A stretch of DNA of 64,000 nt from Mucilaginibacter gossypiicola (GCF_900110105.1 NZ_FOCL01000004.1:404495-468494), one strand, 5' to 3'. Counted from the first letter of the stretch, positions 1 to 8,161 are shown. Program-made: numbers and translations. Notes: a model not told the origin generated them from the sequence alone.

Positions 1-293
1 AAATCAGCAGAACCTAAATCGCGTTTTGGCTGAGGACCGAAAGCGAAATCAGCAGAACCAAGGTCACGTTTTGGCTGAGGGCCGCGAGCAAAATCGGCAG
101 AACCAAGATCACGTTTTGGTTGAGGGCCGCGAGCAAAATCGGCAGAACCAAGATCACGTTTTGGTTGAGGACCACGAGCATCGGCAGAGCCTAAATCACG
201 TTTTGGCTGGGGGCCATTGGCTGCGTTTGCTAAAGTTGCTGTTGATAATATGGTGCTTAATGCTAAAGTTGCTATCAGTGTTAAATTTTTCAT
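1..293 (-). CDS. Exported peptide precursor with tandem KRDLGSAD repeats (3' end beyond window)
   Basis: Reading leftward from the ATG at 293-291, the product starts with a Sec-type signal peptide (Lys near the N-terminus, hydrophobic stretch, A-N-A at about residues 22-24 as a probable cleavage site). The rest consists only of repeats of GPQPKRDLGSADFAR: five copies of KRDLGSAD are visible (first Lys at residues 31, 45, 60, 75 and 90) and the frame runs off the left edge after residue 97. The unit is 15 residues, except the first, which lacks the Phe. The DNA copies differ at synonymous sites. Three small genes upstream on the same strand (starting at 525, 705 and 919) end in the same octapeptide, so this is the multi-copy member of a peptide family. 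Function is unknown. A multi-core modified-peptide precursor, a secreted signal peptide or a surface repeat protein are all possible; none is shown. Confidence 0.85.
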   Translation of the reverse strand, partial: MKNLTLIATLALSTILSTATLANAANGPQPKRDLGSADARGPQPKRDLGSADFARGPQPKRDLGSADFARGPQPKRDLGSADFAFGPQPKRDLGSAD

Positions 294-372
294 GATGTTT
301 TTGAATGTGTGGGGGTACGTGAATATTTTTTGTTTAATTAAATCTCTTGTATGTTATTGTTGTCTTTTTTAA

Positions 373-525
373 TTAGTCGGCGCTGCCTAAATCTCTTTTA
401 AAGCCGGTTGTTAATGAGTTAACCGGTGCAATCACCATTTTCTCTTTGTTTTCGTTTTTGTTTGTAGCTGATGATAGTGCACCTGCACTAAGGGTTATTG
501 TTGCTATGAGGATGAATTTTTTCAT
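373..525 (-). CDS. Small exported peptide with C-terminal KRDLGSAD (50 aa)
   Basis: Short gene of 50 codons from ATG at 525-523 to TAA at 375-373. The N-terminal 20 residues (MKKFILIATITLSAGALSSA) form a typical Sec signal peptide. A variable, Lys/Glu/Asn-rich middle of about 20 residues follows, then TTGFKRDLGSAD exactly at the C-terminus. The octapeptide is identical to that of its three neighbours but uses different codons (AGA for Arg, TTA for Leu, AGC for Ser here), which shows selection on the peptide. It lies 79 bp upstream of the repeat-bearing gene ending its reading start at 293 and 36 bp downstream of the 562-705 gene, probably in one leftward transcript. No known family is recognised. 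The layout of exported leader, variable spacer and invariant tail resembles precursor peptides. Confidence 0.8.
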   Translation of the reverse strand: MKKFILIATITLSAGALSSATNKNENKEKMVIAPVNSLTTGFKRDLGSAD

Positions 526-561
526 GTTGTTTTTATGTTTTATTGATCGTGAACAGATAAA

Positions 562-705
562 TCAGTCAGCACTTCCCAGGTCTCTTTTGTAACCGGTTGT
601 GAATAAGTGAAGGTTAGCAAACTCAGCTTTGGGGCTTTCCTTTTTGCAGGATGATATAACTCCTGTGAACAGAACTGCTAAAGTGATGGTGATTATTTTT
701 TTCAT
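562..705 (-). CDS. Small putative lipopeptide with C-terminal KRDLGSAD (47 aa)
   Basis: 47-codon gene, ATG at 705-703, TGA at 564-562. An open frame continues upstream to about 900, but the ATG at 705 directly precedes a signal peptide (MKKIITITLAVLFTGVISSC) and matches the length of the neighbouring genes, so it is chosen as the start. The signal peptide ends in I-S-S-C, an acceptable lipobox, so this member may be lipidated at Cys20 while its siblings have Ala or Ser at that place. The tail is TTGYKRDLGSAD, with the octapeptide at the very C-terminus as in the genes at 373 and 758. Function unknown; the variation of the leader with a constant tail argues that the tail is the active part. 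Confidence 0.78.
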   Translation of the reverse strand: MKKIITITLAVLFTGVISSCKKESPKAEFANLHLFTTGYKRDLGSAD

Positions 706-757
706 GATCGTGTGAATATTATCGATGTTGAATTTTCTGTTTGATTTTAACCGGGTT

Positions 758-919
758 TTAGTCGGCGCTGCCCAGGTCGCGTTTAAAACCAGCTGGCGTT
801 TTAGTGAAATTGACAGCTGTTGGCTGTGCATCTTTTTTTGTCGATGATGACAAAACTGATGACGATGAGAGTACCCCGGCGCCTGCGGTAAGGAGTACAA
901 AAAACACTGCTTTTTTCAT
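758..919 (-). CDS. Small exported peptide with C-terminal KRDLGSAD (53 aa)
   Basis: 53-codon gene from ATG at 919-917 to TAA at 760-758; it is the first (promoter-proximal) of the four peptide genes if they form one leftward operon. Signal peptide MKKAVFFVLLTAGAGVLSSS is followed by a short polar, Ser/Lys-rich and Thr-containing spacer and the C-terminus PAGFKRDLGSAD. The octapeptide codons are CGC-GAC-CTG-GGC-AGC-GCC-GAC after AAA, different at several synonymous positions from the other genes. No homology to a named family is recognised. The neighbouring divergent gene at 1488 encodes a periplasmic TPR sensor-like protein, which is a candidate interacting partner only by position. Confidence 0.8.
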   Translation of the reverse strand: MKKAVFFVLLTAGAGVLSSSSVLSSSTKKDAQPTAVNFTKTPAGFKRDLGSAD

Positions 920-1487
920 ATTGATTAATTATTGTATTTAGTATTCTATTTTTTAAATTAATACGATAGTAAATATTTATTAAAATTCATTAAGCTTATT
1001 TAAAGCTTATCACAAATATTTTAAAAGTCAGATTTTACGCTCTGTTTTTTTAAAAATCCTGTTATTTTAAAATTTAAATAAAAGCTTTCTGTTTCGTATT
1101 TTTATACTGTTAATTATTCGGTTAAATTACTAATTTTAAATGTAATATCATTCCGGCTGGTTGTTAATATGGTATACAATTTGTTGCACGTTTTTCACGT
1201 TATTTCGCTTATTTGATATACAAACTATAAACATATTGTACATTTTGCATATATGTTTAAATATTATTGCAATTGGTTATAAGTCGTTTTGAATGATATT
1301 GGGTGCTGGTTTTTATGTATTTAATATATTGTATATCAGATATTTAACACTGCAAATATAAATATGTTTTTTAATTAGTTTGAAAAATATAAAAAATAAT
1401 TTTCCACATTGTTTTTTATTCTTAACATTAAATATAATTCAGCATTATTTTATAACTTTCACCCCAATAGAACGTAGAAGTGTTTTA
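920..1487. other. AT-rich divergent intergenic region
   Basis: 568 bp without a gene between the leftward peptide genes and the rightward TPR gene, so it should hold both promoters. It is strongly AT-rich. Near the TPR gene there are several GTATAC/ATATAC-containing words (for example around 1170-1180, 1216-1226 and 1330-1340) that could be repeated binding sites. I could not identify a convincing TAnnTTTG-type promoter. Confidence 0.4.
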
Positions 1488-2918
1488 ATGAAAAAAATCG
1501 GCACATTTATATTATTCCTTTTATTATCGCTAACGGTATACGCGAATGATATAGCTGATGTTGCTGCTAAAGACACTACTGAAGTAATAAGCCTGAATGC
1601 CAATGCTTATACAAACAGGCTCACAAACCCCGAACAAACGGTAGAAGACGCTACCAAGGCGCTTAAACTATCTACCAAGCTAAATTATATTGATGGTATT
1701 GCAGAAGCTTACCGTGTTATTGGCATTGGTAAATACTACCTGGATCAGCCCGAAAAAGCTATCGAAAACTATTTAAATTCCCTTTCATATTTTACCCGTA
1801 ACAATAACCTGAGAGGCGAAGCAAAAGTTTATAATAATATTGGCATCTTGTTTCGGGACCATGACTACGAACGCTCACTTACATACCTTAACAGGTCGTT
1901 GGAGATAGCGCAAAAAATAAATGATACCAAACTGGTTGGGTCTCTGTACCTAAATATAGGTAACGTTTACACGCGCAAAAACAACCTGTACATGGCGCTT
2001 AAGTTTTATGATAAAAGCTTCCCTATATTTCAAAAACTGCGCGACTCGGTAAACCTGATCCAGTGCCTGCAAAACCGCGGTGTTATTTATTTTAAGCTCA
2101 ATGATTACGATAAGGCCCTGAGTTTACTGCTTGAGGCTAATGCCGGTGCTAAAGCGCGTGATTTGAATGAATCGGTTGCAAGCGTTGACCTCACGCTGGC
2201 CGCACTTTACATGACCAAAGGCGACTTCACAAATGCCGAAAAAATGGTGCAGGAAGGTACTGCCTATACCCAGTTGGTGAAAGATCCCAAGCTTGATTAT
2301 GATTACAAATACACTACGTATGAGTTGGAATTTAACAAAAAGAACTATGCCCGCGCATTAGGGTTATTAAGAGAGATATACAAGCAGGATAGCGTTACGT
2401 ACAAAACCAATGTATCGGCTCAAATGAACCTGGTAGAGGCCAAACGCAGGCAGGAAGAACAATTGAAAGAGAATGAAAGGATTGCCGAACGGCAGGCTTA
2501 TGACCGATCGAAGTTTTGGGCAGTGACTGTAGTTGCAGGTTTGTTACTTGTGGTAATTGGCTTGTTGATTAGTAATGTAAAACGCAAAGCCAAAACCAAT
2601 TCACAGCTTACACTGCTAAATGGAGAGGTATCCCGGCAAAAGGATAACCTTGATAGGATAAATCATCATCTTGAAGAGATAATTGATGAGCGTACCAAGG
2701 ATTTACAATTAAAGAATAAAAAGCTTTCCGAGCATTCCTCATACCTGTCGCACCAGATCAGGGGGCCTATAGCTACTTTGCGCGGCTTGATTAACCTTGA
2801 AAAAGAAGGCCTGGTTGACCAGACCGAATGTTTGGATATGATGGATAAGTGTGTGTCTGAAATTGATGAAAAAATCATCGAAATGAGCGATATGCTGCAT
2901 AACCCGCCACGGGTTTAA
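1488..2918 (+). CDS. Exported TPR protein with membrane helix and lone DHp (H-box) domain, no ATPase domain
   Basis: 476 residues from ATG 1488, chosen over an upstream in-frame start because it begins a clear signal peptide (MKKIGTFILFLLLSLTVYA). Residues about 45-330 are TPR-like helical repeats (for example AEAYRVIGIGKYYLDQPEKA), expected in the periplasm. A transmembrane helix follows (about 345-368, AVTVVAGLLLVVIGLLI), then a coiled coil and a histidine-kinase-like dimerisation segment with the H-box SHQIRGPIATLRGL; His422 is the candidate phosphoacceptor. The protein ends about 55 residues later, so the N, G1 and G2 boxes of an HATPase domain are absent, unlike the similar TPR kinase at 19564. 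It is either phosphorylated by another kinase, a regulator of one by heterodimerisation, or a remnant. It is divergent from the KRDLGSAD peptide genes; TPR domains often bind peptides, so a receptor role is possible but unproven. Confidence 0.8.
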   Translation: MKKIGTFILFLLLSLTVYANDIADVAAKDTTEVISLNANAYTNRLTNPEQTVEDATKALKLSTKLNYIDGIAEAYRVIGIGKYYLDQPEKAIENYLNSLSYFTRNNNLRGEAKVYNNIGILFRDHDYERSLTYLNRSLEIAQKINDTKLVGSLYLNIGNVYTRKNNLYMALKFYDKSFPIFQKLRDSVNLIQCLQNRGVIYFKLNDYDKALSLLLEANAGAKARDLNESVASVDLTLAALYMTKGDFTNAEKMVQEGTAYTQLVKDPKLDYDYKYTTYELEFNKKNYARALGLLREIYKQDSVTYKTNVSAQMNLVEAKRRQEEQLKENERIAERQAYDRSKFWAVTVVAGLLLVVIGLLISNVKRKAKTNSQLTLLNGEVSRQKDNLDRINHHLEEIIDERTKDLQLKNKKLSEHSSYLSHQIRGPIATLRGLINLEKEGLVDQTECLDMMDKCVSEIDEKIIEMSDMLHNPPRV

Positions 2919-2933
2919 TATTTCTCTTCCGCA

Positions 2934-3230
2934 TTAGCTAAAATGTACCGGCAGGCTTGAATGTATTTGAGCTTCAATAAGCCCCAAGTAAATACAATAC
3001 CACGATATCATTTGTAAAACCAGCAGTTGCCTGTGTTTATCATAGCCTTGTGTTTCAAAGGCCAGTGCTTCGTTGCCGGCAGTCACAAAAAATCTTACTT
3101 CGCCTTTGCTGGGTTTAAAGCGAGCCCTTAGTAAGTCAAATGCTTTTATTTTTAACTTACTTTTAGGATCATGAATAATACCGTCGCTCAGGGTTTCATT
3201 TTTTGATATGGAGATAAGATAATTTGACAT
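2934..3230 (-). CDS. Hypothetical protein (98 aa)
   Basis: Open frame of 98 codons on the minus strand, convergent with the TPR gene (16 bp apart) with ATG at 3230-3228. The product has a basic N-terminal half (KSKLKIKAFDLLRARFKPSK) and a hydrophobic C-terminal part, and no signal peptide or motif that I recognise. The codon use looks like a real gene of this genome and nothing better occupies the stretch, but no family can be named. It may be a small cytoplasmic protein. Confidence 0.5.
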   Translation of the reverse strand: MSNYLISISKNETLSDGIIHDPKSKLKIKAFDLLRARFKPSKGEVRFFVTAGNEALAFETQGYDKHRQLLVLQMISWYCIYLGLIEAQIHSSLPVHFS

Positions 3231-3449
3231 ACAGTTTGCATTTGTAATCCGTATGCCACAATTATTACTCCAAAACCTTTATAAAACGCTCATTATCGAT
3301 AAATTAGCTAATATAAGAAGAAGATCGTTTATTGATGTTTCCTTTTATTAAATATTGTTAACTGGTATTTAATGGGGCCAATAAAACAGGACATCAAGCG
3401 AAGCAAACAATGTACACTATCTGTAAACTGTAATATTTACAGCACACAT

Positions 3450-3818
3450 TTACATAGCTACGCTGGCCTTGTTGCGTAATTCTTCATAAAGTAATATTAC
3501 TTTACGTTGTAAATTGGCAATTTCTGATTCGCGATCTATTAGCTTTTTTTGCGCAACGCTTAAACTTGAGGGCCTCATGTCAACCTCTTCGGTATCAAGT
3601 GCCAGTATGTTCACAACGTTAATGTCAAAAATATTTGCTATCTGTTCAAGGCGCGATAAGTTAATATCGGTTACTCCGGTTTCAATTTTTGAAAATGCGG
3701 GAATTGAGATGCCTAAACGGTTAGCCACATCCTCCTGGCTCCATCCATGCTGATGGCGTAATGTCCGGATGTTTTTACCAACGGATTTGTTTGTTTTCTT
3801 TTTTACAGTATCGCTCAT
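3450..3818 (-). CDS. XRE-family helix-turn-helix regulator
   Basis: 122 residues from ATG at 3818-3816; a TTG three codons upstream is less likely. Residues about 14-70 (VGKNIRTLRHQHGWSQEDVA, then ISIPAFSKIETGVTDI) form the five-helix Cro/C1-type DNA-binding domain: the helix around Q-E-D-V-A and the recognition helix I-P-A-F-S-K-I-E are clear. The C-terminal 35 residues (KKLIDRESEIANLQRKVILL) are predicted coiled coil, likely for dimerisation. Single gene with its own upstream spacer; ligand and targets are unknown. Such regulators are common in Bacteroidota and often act on nearby genes, but nothing here points to a target. Confidence 0.85.
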   Translation of the reverse strand: MSDTVKKKTNKSVGKNIRTLRHQHGWSQEDVANRLGISIPAFSKIETGVTDINLSRLEQIANIFDINVVNILALDTEEVDMRPSSLSVAQKKLIDRESEIANLQRKVILLYEELRNKASVAM

Positions 3819-3984
3819 ATTAATCAAAATATTAATTAGGGAAAGGGATACTGATATAATCCAAATGGTATGCCATCATTAAATTACCTTTAAATTAGTG
3901 TTATAAGGGCAATTTAATGATGGACTGTGGTGAGGCTTGGGGAATCAATTCCTCAAAGTAGGGATTTTAACTCTTAGTTTATGT

Positions 3985-6270
3985 TTACTGAATAATGTAA
4001 AGCTTTGCAAATTTTAGCAATAACTGCTTTTGACCAATCTCTTTAAAAAAGATGGTGGCTTTTATATCGGGCTTATTACCCTCAAGGGATATCACTTTAC
4101 CAAAGCCAAAACGTTCGTGCTCAACCTCCATACCCACCTGTAGATTCGAAGTGTCAGACGGTTTGAAATTGGCCGATGGTACGTGTGCCTTGGCCAGTAT
4201 GGACGTAGTTTTTACAGGTGCGGCAGCCGCTGGTTTTGGTTTTGAAAATGTATCTGGTTGCTTATCCCTGCTCCATGCTTTGCGTTCATCGTCAAAAAAC
4301 GGATTACTGCCGGAAGCTGGTTTGGCGGTATAATCAAGCTCGAGATATTTTGCATCAATTTCGTCCAAAAAGCGGCTTGGCTCGCAATTGATCAGGGTTC
4401 CAAACTTAAAACGTGAAGTAGCATAGCTGATATGCAGCTTGCTTTCGGCACGGGTAACGGCTACGTAAAACAACCGGCGTTCTTCCTCCAGGTCGCTGCG
4501 CGAGTTAAGCGACATTTGCGACGGGAAAAGATTTTCTTCAAGCCCCACAACATATACCTGCGGAAATTCCAAACCTTTTGACGAGTGGATGGTCATGAGC
4601 GATACCGTGTCTGCATCTTTGTTTTTATCCTTATCATCATTGGTTAACAGGGCTACATCCTGCATGAAAATATCGAGGCCTTTTTCTTCAATATCCTCCC
4701 GTTCCGAAAACTCTTTGATACCATTTAAAAGCTCCTGGATATTTTCGTAACGGTTAAGTCCTTCTACCGATTTATCTTCATAAAGATCTTTCAATAAGCC
4801 CGAATGCTGGGCTACATATAAAGCAGATTCGTAGGCTGATTTTGTTTTGGCAAGCACCTGGAAACTCTGGATCATGGTAGCAAAATTGGCTACCGCACCG
4901 GATATTTTACCCTCAAGGTATTTGCCGGGCTCAACAATAACCTCCCAAGGTGTTATGCCATGCTGATCGGCAGCTACGATGATCTTATCAACTGATGTAT
5001 CACCTATGCCGCGTTTAGGGTAGTTGATAACGCGTTTCAAAGCTTCCTCGTCGTTAGGGTTAAAGGTAAGCCTGAAATACGCTATCAGGTCTTTAATCTC
5101 CTTGCGTTGATAAAATGACAGCCCTCCATATATTTTATACGGGATGCCAAGCTTGCGTAAGGCTTCCTCCATGGAGCGCGATTGCGCATTGGTGCGGTAA
5201 AGTATAGCAAATGCAGCCCATTTAAGCCCGTTCGAGCTGCGGTCCTGCATAATGGCTTCGGCTACCAGTTTGCCCTCCTCATTATCGCTGAAGGCCCGCA
5301 TAACCTTAATTTTTTCGCCCGATTCTTTTTCGGAGAATACGTTCTTCTTAAGCTGATCTTTATTATTGCGGATGATGCTGTTGGCTACATTTACAATATT
5401 TTGTGTAGAACGATAGTTTTGCTCCAGCTTAAATACTTTCAGATCGGGATAATCCTTTTCAAAATTTAAGATGTTCTGAATATTGGCGCCACGGAAAGCA
5501 TAAATACTTTGTGCGTCGTCGCCTACAACGCACAGATTTTCGTTAACGGCAGCAAGCTTTTTAACAATGAGGTATTGCGAAAAGTTGGTATCCTGATACT
5601 CATCAACCATGAGGTATTTAAACTTATGCTGGTATTTATTGAGCACATCGGGATGCAGTTTCAGCAACTCGTTGGTTTTGTATAGCAAATCGTCAAAATC
5701 CATTGCGCCGGCGCGATAGCAACGGGTGGCATACATCTCGTAGATTTTGCCCATTTGCCCGCGGCCGCTCGAAAAATCGTCGGCCTGGATCTGTTCGTTC
5801 TTGTTATATTCCTGCCACGAGATCAGGTTATTTTTTGATGCCGAGATGCGGTTGAGTACAAAGTTTACATTGTATAGCTTATCATCAAGGTTCATTTCTT
5901 TTAAAATGGCCCTTAAAACACTCTTGCTATCGTCGGTATCATAAATGGTGAAGTTGCTTGGATAGCCAATTTTTTCGGCTTCAACCCGCAAAATTTTGGC
6001 AAACACCGAGTGGAAGGTGCCCATCCATATATTTTTGGCTTCGGTACCAACAACGTGGGTAATACGCTCGCGCATTTCGCGGGCGGCCTTATTGGTAAAG
6101 GTAAGTACCAGTATGTTAAATGAATCAACACCCTTGCGTATCAAATGCGCCACGCGATAGGTAATAACACGTGTTTTGCCCGATCCGGCACCGGCAATGA
6201 TCATCACCGGCCCTTCAGTTTGTTCAACTGCTGCCCTTTGTTCGGGGTTTAATCCCTGTAAATAATCCAA
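3985..6270 (-). CDS. pcrA: UvrD/PcrA-type superfamily 1A DNA helicase
   Basis: 761 residues with the full motif set of UvrD/PcrA/Rep helicases, ATP-driven 3'-5' DNA unwinding in repair and replication-fork clearing. Walker A AGAGSGKT is at 26-33, Walker B LMVDEYQDTN near 226, motif III VVGDDAQSIYAFRGA near 250, motif IV LEQNYRST near 288, motif V MTIHSSKGLEFPQV and motif VI ERRLFYVAVTRA around 565-620. The C-terminal about 100 residues form a variable linker plus a PcrA-like tail (VEHERFGFGKVISLEG). The start codon appears to be TTG at 6270-6268: it is preceded by an AAGAGGA Shine-Dalgarno-like element, MDYLQGLNPEQ matches where this family begins, and no in-frame ATG lies upstream. Monocistronic. 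Confidence 0.93.
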   Translation of the reverse strand: MDYLQGLNPEQRAAVEQTEGPVMIIAGAGSGKTRVITYRVAHLIRKGVDSFNILVLTFTNKAAREMRERITHVVGTEAKNIWMGTFHSVFAKILRVEAEKIGYPSNFTIYDTDDSKSVLRAILKEMNLDDKLYNVNFVLNRISASKNNLISWQEYNKNEQIQADDFSSGRGQMGKIYEMYATRCYRAGAMDFDDLLYKTNELLKLHPDVLNKYQHKFKYLMVDEYQDTNFSQYLIVKKLAAVNENLCVVGDDAQSIYAFRGANIQNILNFEKDYPDLKVFKLEQNYRSTQNIVNVANSIIRNNKDQLKKNVFSEKESGEKIKVMRAFSDNEEGKLVAEAIMQDRSSNGLKWAAFAILYRTNAQSRSMEEALRKLGIPYKIYGGLSFYQRKEIKDLIAYFRLTFNPNDEEALKRVINYPKRGIGDTSVDKIIVAADQHGITPWEVIVEPGKYLEGKISGAVANFATMIQSFQVLAKTKSAYESALYVAQHSGLLKDLYEDKSVEGLNRYENIQELLNGIKEFSEREDIEEKGLDIFMQDVALLTNDDKDKNKDADTVSLMTIHSSKGLEFPQVYVVGLEENLFPSQMSLNSRSDLEEERRLFYVAVTRAESKLHISYATSRFKFGTLINCEPSRFLDEIDAKYLELDYTAKPASGSNPFFDDERKAWSRDKQPDTFSKPKPAAAAPVKTTSILAKAHVPSANFKPSDTSNLQVGMEVEHERFGFGKVISLEGNKPDIKATIFFKEIGQKQLLLKFAKLYIIQ

Positions 6271-6552
6271 AATCTTTTCCTCTTTCTATGAGGCAGCGAA
6301 ATTAAGCTTTTGGGGCGAAAGGGGAAAGCGGTTTTGTGGATTTGCGGTTGGTCGCTGGGGTTTTTATTTATCTCAACCGATAAATCTTGAGTAATTTATG
6401 TTGCCATATCAATTAATCGGCTTTTATAGATTGTAAAACAATAGACAGCTATGATTTTGAAATAATTAAGATTTTACTATTACAACCAATAGGAATAAGT
6501 ATTATATTTATTGTAATTATTTCTGAACTGGAAATTACCTAAATCGCATATC

Positions 6553-7122
6553 ATGTCTGTTTTAAATTTAAAAGAAGACAATCTTCCCCTGGTTTTTGCA
6601 TTAATGCTTGGGTTTATCATTTGGGGGCTTGAGCATATTGTCGAAGAGTCGTTAAAAACGCCAGTTATAGAGTACTCTGTGTCAAAAAAAATTAAAAAAG
6701 ATACAGTACAACTTATCTACGAGTTTTCTAATCTGTCGCGAGAAAAAAAATATAGTAATCTTAAAATACTATATCTGTTAGATCAGAATCAAAGGATTTA
6801 TACAGGGAGCTATGTTCCGGATAGATTGGCGGTGGAAGATCAGAACGACGTTCCTTTTTATATAGATACTACTCATAACGAAGGTGTCTTTAATATTAAA
6901 ACTGTACAACCGCTTGCTTCATTTAAAATTATTCTGAATATCCGTAACGATACACTCCCCGAAATCAGATACGCTACAGAGGAGACTATTATTTTAAAGG
7001 AATATTCATTGGATGTTTTTCTTGTAAAAAATGAGTTCATTGTAATATTTGTACTGATAATAATTTTTATTGTTTCTCTAACCTTTTACGCAATTAAATT
7101 TAAACCCAATGAAACACGCTAA
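6553..7122 (+). CDS. Hypothetical membrane protein, two terminal helices
   Basis: 189 residues. A hydrophobic helix near the N-terminus (about 11-27, LPLVFALMLGFIIWGL) and another near the C-terminus (about 160-183, FIVIFVLIIIFIVSLTFYAI) flank a roughly 130-residue domain, probably periplasmic and rich in beta-strand residues. No family is recognised. The stop overlaps the start of the next gene (7109) by 14 bp, so the two are translationally coupled. Both genes are clearly more AT-rich than their surroundings and use A/T-ending codons heavily, which suggests horizontal acquisition or relaxed codon selection. Confidence 0.7.
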   Translation: MSVLNLKEDNLPLVFALMLGFIIWGLEHIVEESLKTPVIEYSVSKKIKKDTVQLIYEFSNLSREKKYSNLKILYLLDQNQRIYTGSYVPDRLAVEDQNDVPFYIDTTHNEGVFNIKTVQPLASFKIILNIRNDTLPEIRYATEETIILKEYSLDVFLVKNEFIVIFVLIIIFIVSLTFYAIKFKPNETR

Positions 7123-7795
7123 ATTATTTCTTTTGTTACTATTTGCAGGGTATACTGCATTTGGTCAAGGCTCAAAAAGGATATTGATTGTAGATAATGT
7201 TTTACTGAAACCAATACGTTGTAAATTGGTAATCAGGAAAAATAACAAAGAAACGGAGTTGGGACAAAATGATGTTAATGGGTATATAACTATTCCTTGC
7301 GGAAATGCAGATTCAATAAAAGCGATACCTAATGACATAATACGCTTTTATAATAGTCAATACTACATTTGCGGTAATTTATCAGATAAAATTATGATAT
7401 CAAACAGGTATCAGTACGCAGTTCTAAATAAAAAGATAGATTCGGTTGTATTAAAAAAGGATTATTTAAGTGCTGCGTTGTATTATAATGTTTTATATAC
7501 AAGCTATAAATCAATTGATTCTGGTGCAACCGCCAATATATATCAACGTTTATCTTACCAGGCGCTGGCGCAACATTTTAAGATTGATCAATCAATACAG
7601 TATGAAATTAATTCGCCACAGTTTAAAATGTCCGACAAGTTAAAAGGGGCGTTAATAAACATTCAGCAGCAGAACGGCTCGATTTCAAAAGTTGATGAAA
7701 AGGGTAACCTTGTTTTGGATAACAGGACGTTACAGATTTTAGTTGGTAAGCCAAAATTTGACTCAGCCTTACAAGGGGTTGCTGTGATACAGTAA
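7109..7795 (+). CDS. Hypothetical exported protein, partner of the 6553 gene
   Basis: 228 residues with a clear Sec signal peptide (MKHAKLFLLLLFAGYTAFGQ, cleavage probably after A-F-G). The mature part has a short Ig/CarboxypepD-like stretch (NDVNGYITIPCGNADSIKAI around 52-72) with a possible disulfide between Cys64 and Cys92, then a helical region. No named family is recognised. It overlaps the upstream membrane-protein gene by 14 bp and shares its low GC, so the pair forms a two-gene unit whose products probably act together at the inner membrane/periplasm. Confidence 0.7.
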   Translation: MKHAKLFLLLLFAGYTAFGQGSKRILIVDNVLLKPIRCKLVIRKNNKETELGQNDVNGYITIPCGNADSIKAIPNDIIRFYNSQYYICGNLSDKIMISNRYQYAVLNKKIDSVVLKKDYLSAALYYNVLYTSYKSIDSGATANIYQRLSYQALAQHFKIDQSIQYEINSPQFKMSDKLKGALINIQQQNGSISKVDEKGNLVLDNRTLQILVGKPKFDSALQGVAVIQ

Positions 7796-7801
7796 TATTC
7801 C

Positions 7802-8161
7802 TCAATTCAAAAACCTGTTAATAGTTTTCACCAGTTTATTTATATCAAAAGGTTTAGGCACAAAAGCATCGTAACCAAAGTTAACCAAGGCGATGGCCTG
7901 CTCATGATAAGCCGAGATCAGGATCACTGGGATATGCCGGGTATCTTCATTACTTTTAATAAGCTGGCAAATGCGGCCGCCGTTCAGGCCCGGCAGCATA
8001 TAATCGGTTAGGACAAGATCGGGGTTATAATTTTTTACAGCTGCTATAATATCATCAGTACGGTCAAGGCCTGTAACCTCAAAGTCATGAAAGGTAAGCA
8101 CGGTTTCAAGCACCCGTAAAATTTCGGCATCATCTTCAATTATGAGTATATTTTTTGCCAT
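7802..8161 (-). CDS. Single-domain response regulator (receiver only)
   Basis: 119 residues, one CheY-like receiver domain and nothing else. The acidic pocket E9-D10-D11, phosphoacceptor Asp53 (in LVLTDYMLPG), the conserved Ser83 (ILISA) and Lys103 (VPKPF) are all present, so it should be phosphorylatable. With no output domain it must act by protein contact or as a phosphorelay shuttle. No kinase gene adjoins it; candidate donors in the window are the kinases at 19564, 41331 and 46436. It converges on the unknown two-gene unit (6 bp gap to its stop). Confidence 0.92.
   Translation of the reverse strand: MAKNILIIEDDAEILRVLETVLTFHDFEVTGLDRTDDIIAAVKNYNPDLVLTDYMLPGLNGGRICQLIKSNEDTRHIPVILISAYHEQAIALVNFGYDAFVPKPFDINKLVKTINRFLN

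Noticed and set aside
1..230. CRISPR-like array of 45-bp repeats
   Set aside because: There are no spacers: the units are contiguous, stay in frame and vary at synonymous positions. They are coding repeats.
26..295. 89-codon plus-strand frame over the peptide repeats
   Set aside because: It is the antisense of the KRDLGSAD repeat gene. The minus-strand reading has a signal peptide and a motif shared with three other genes through synonymous changes; the plus frame has neither.
706..900. N-terminal extension of the 562-705 peptide gene
   Set aside because: The extension runs antiparallel in content to the next peptide gene (758-919) in another frame; the ATG at 705 starts a proper signal peptide.
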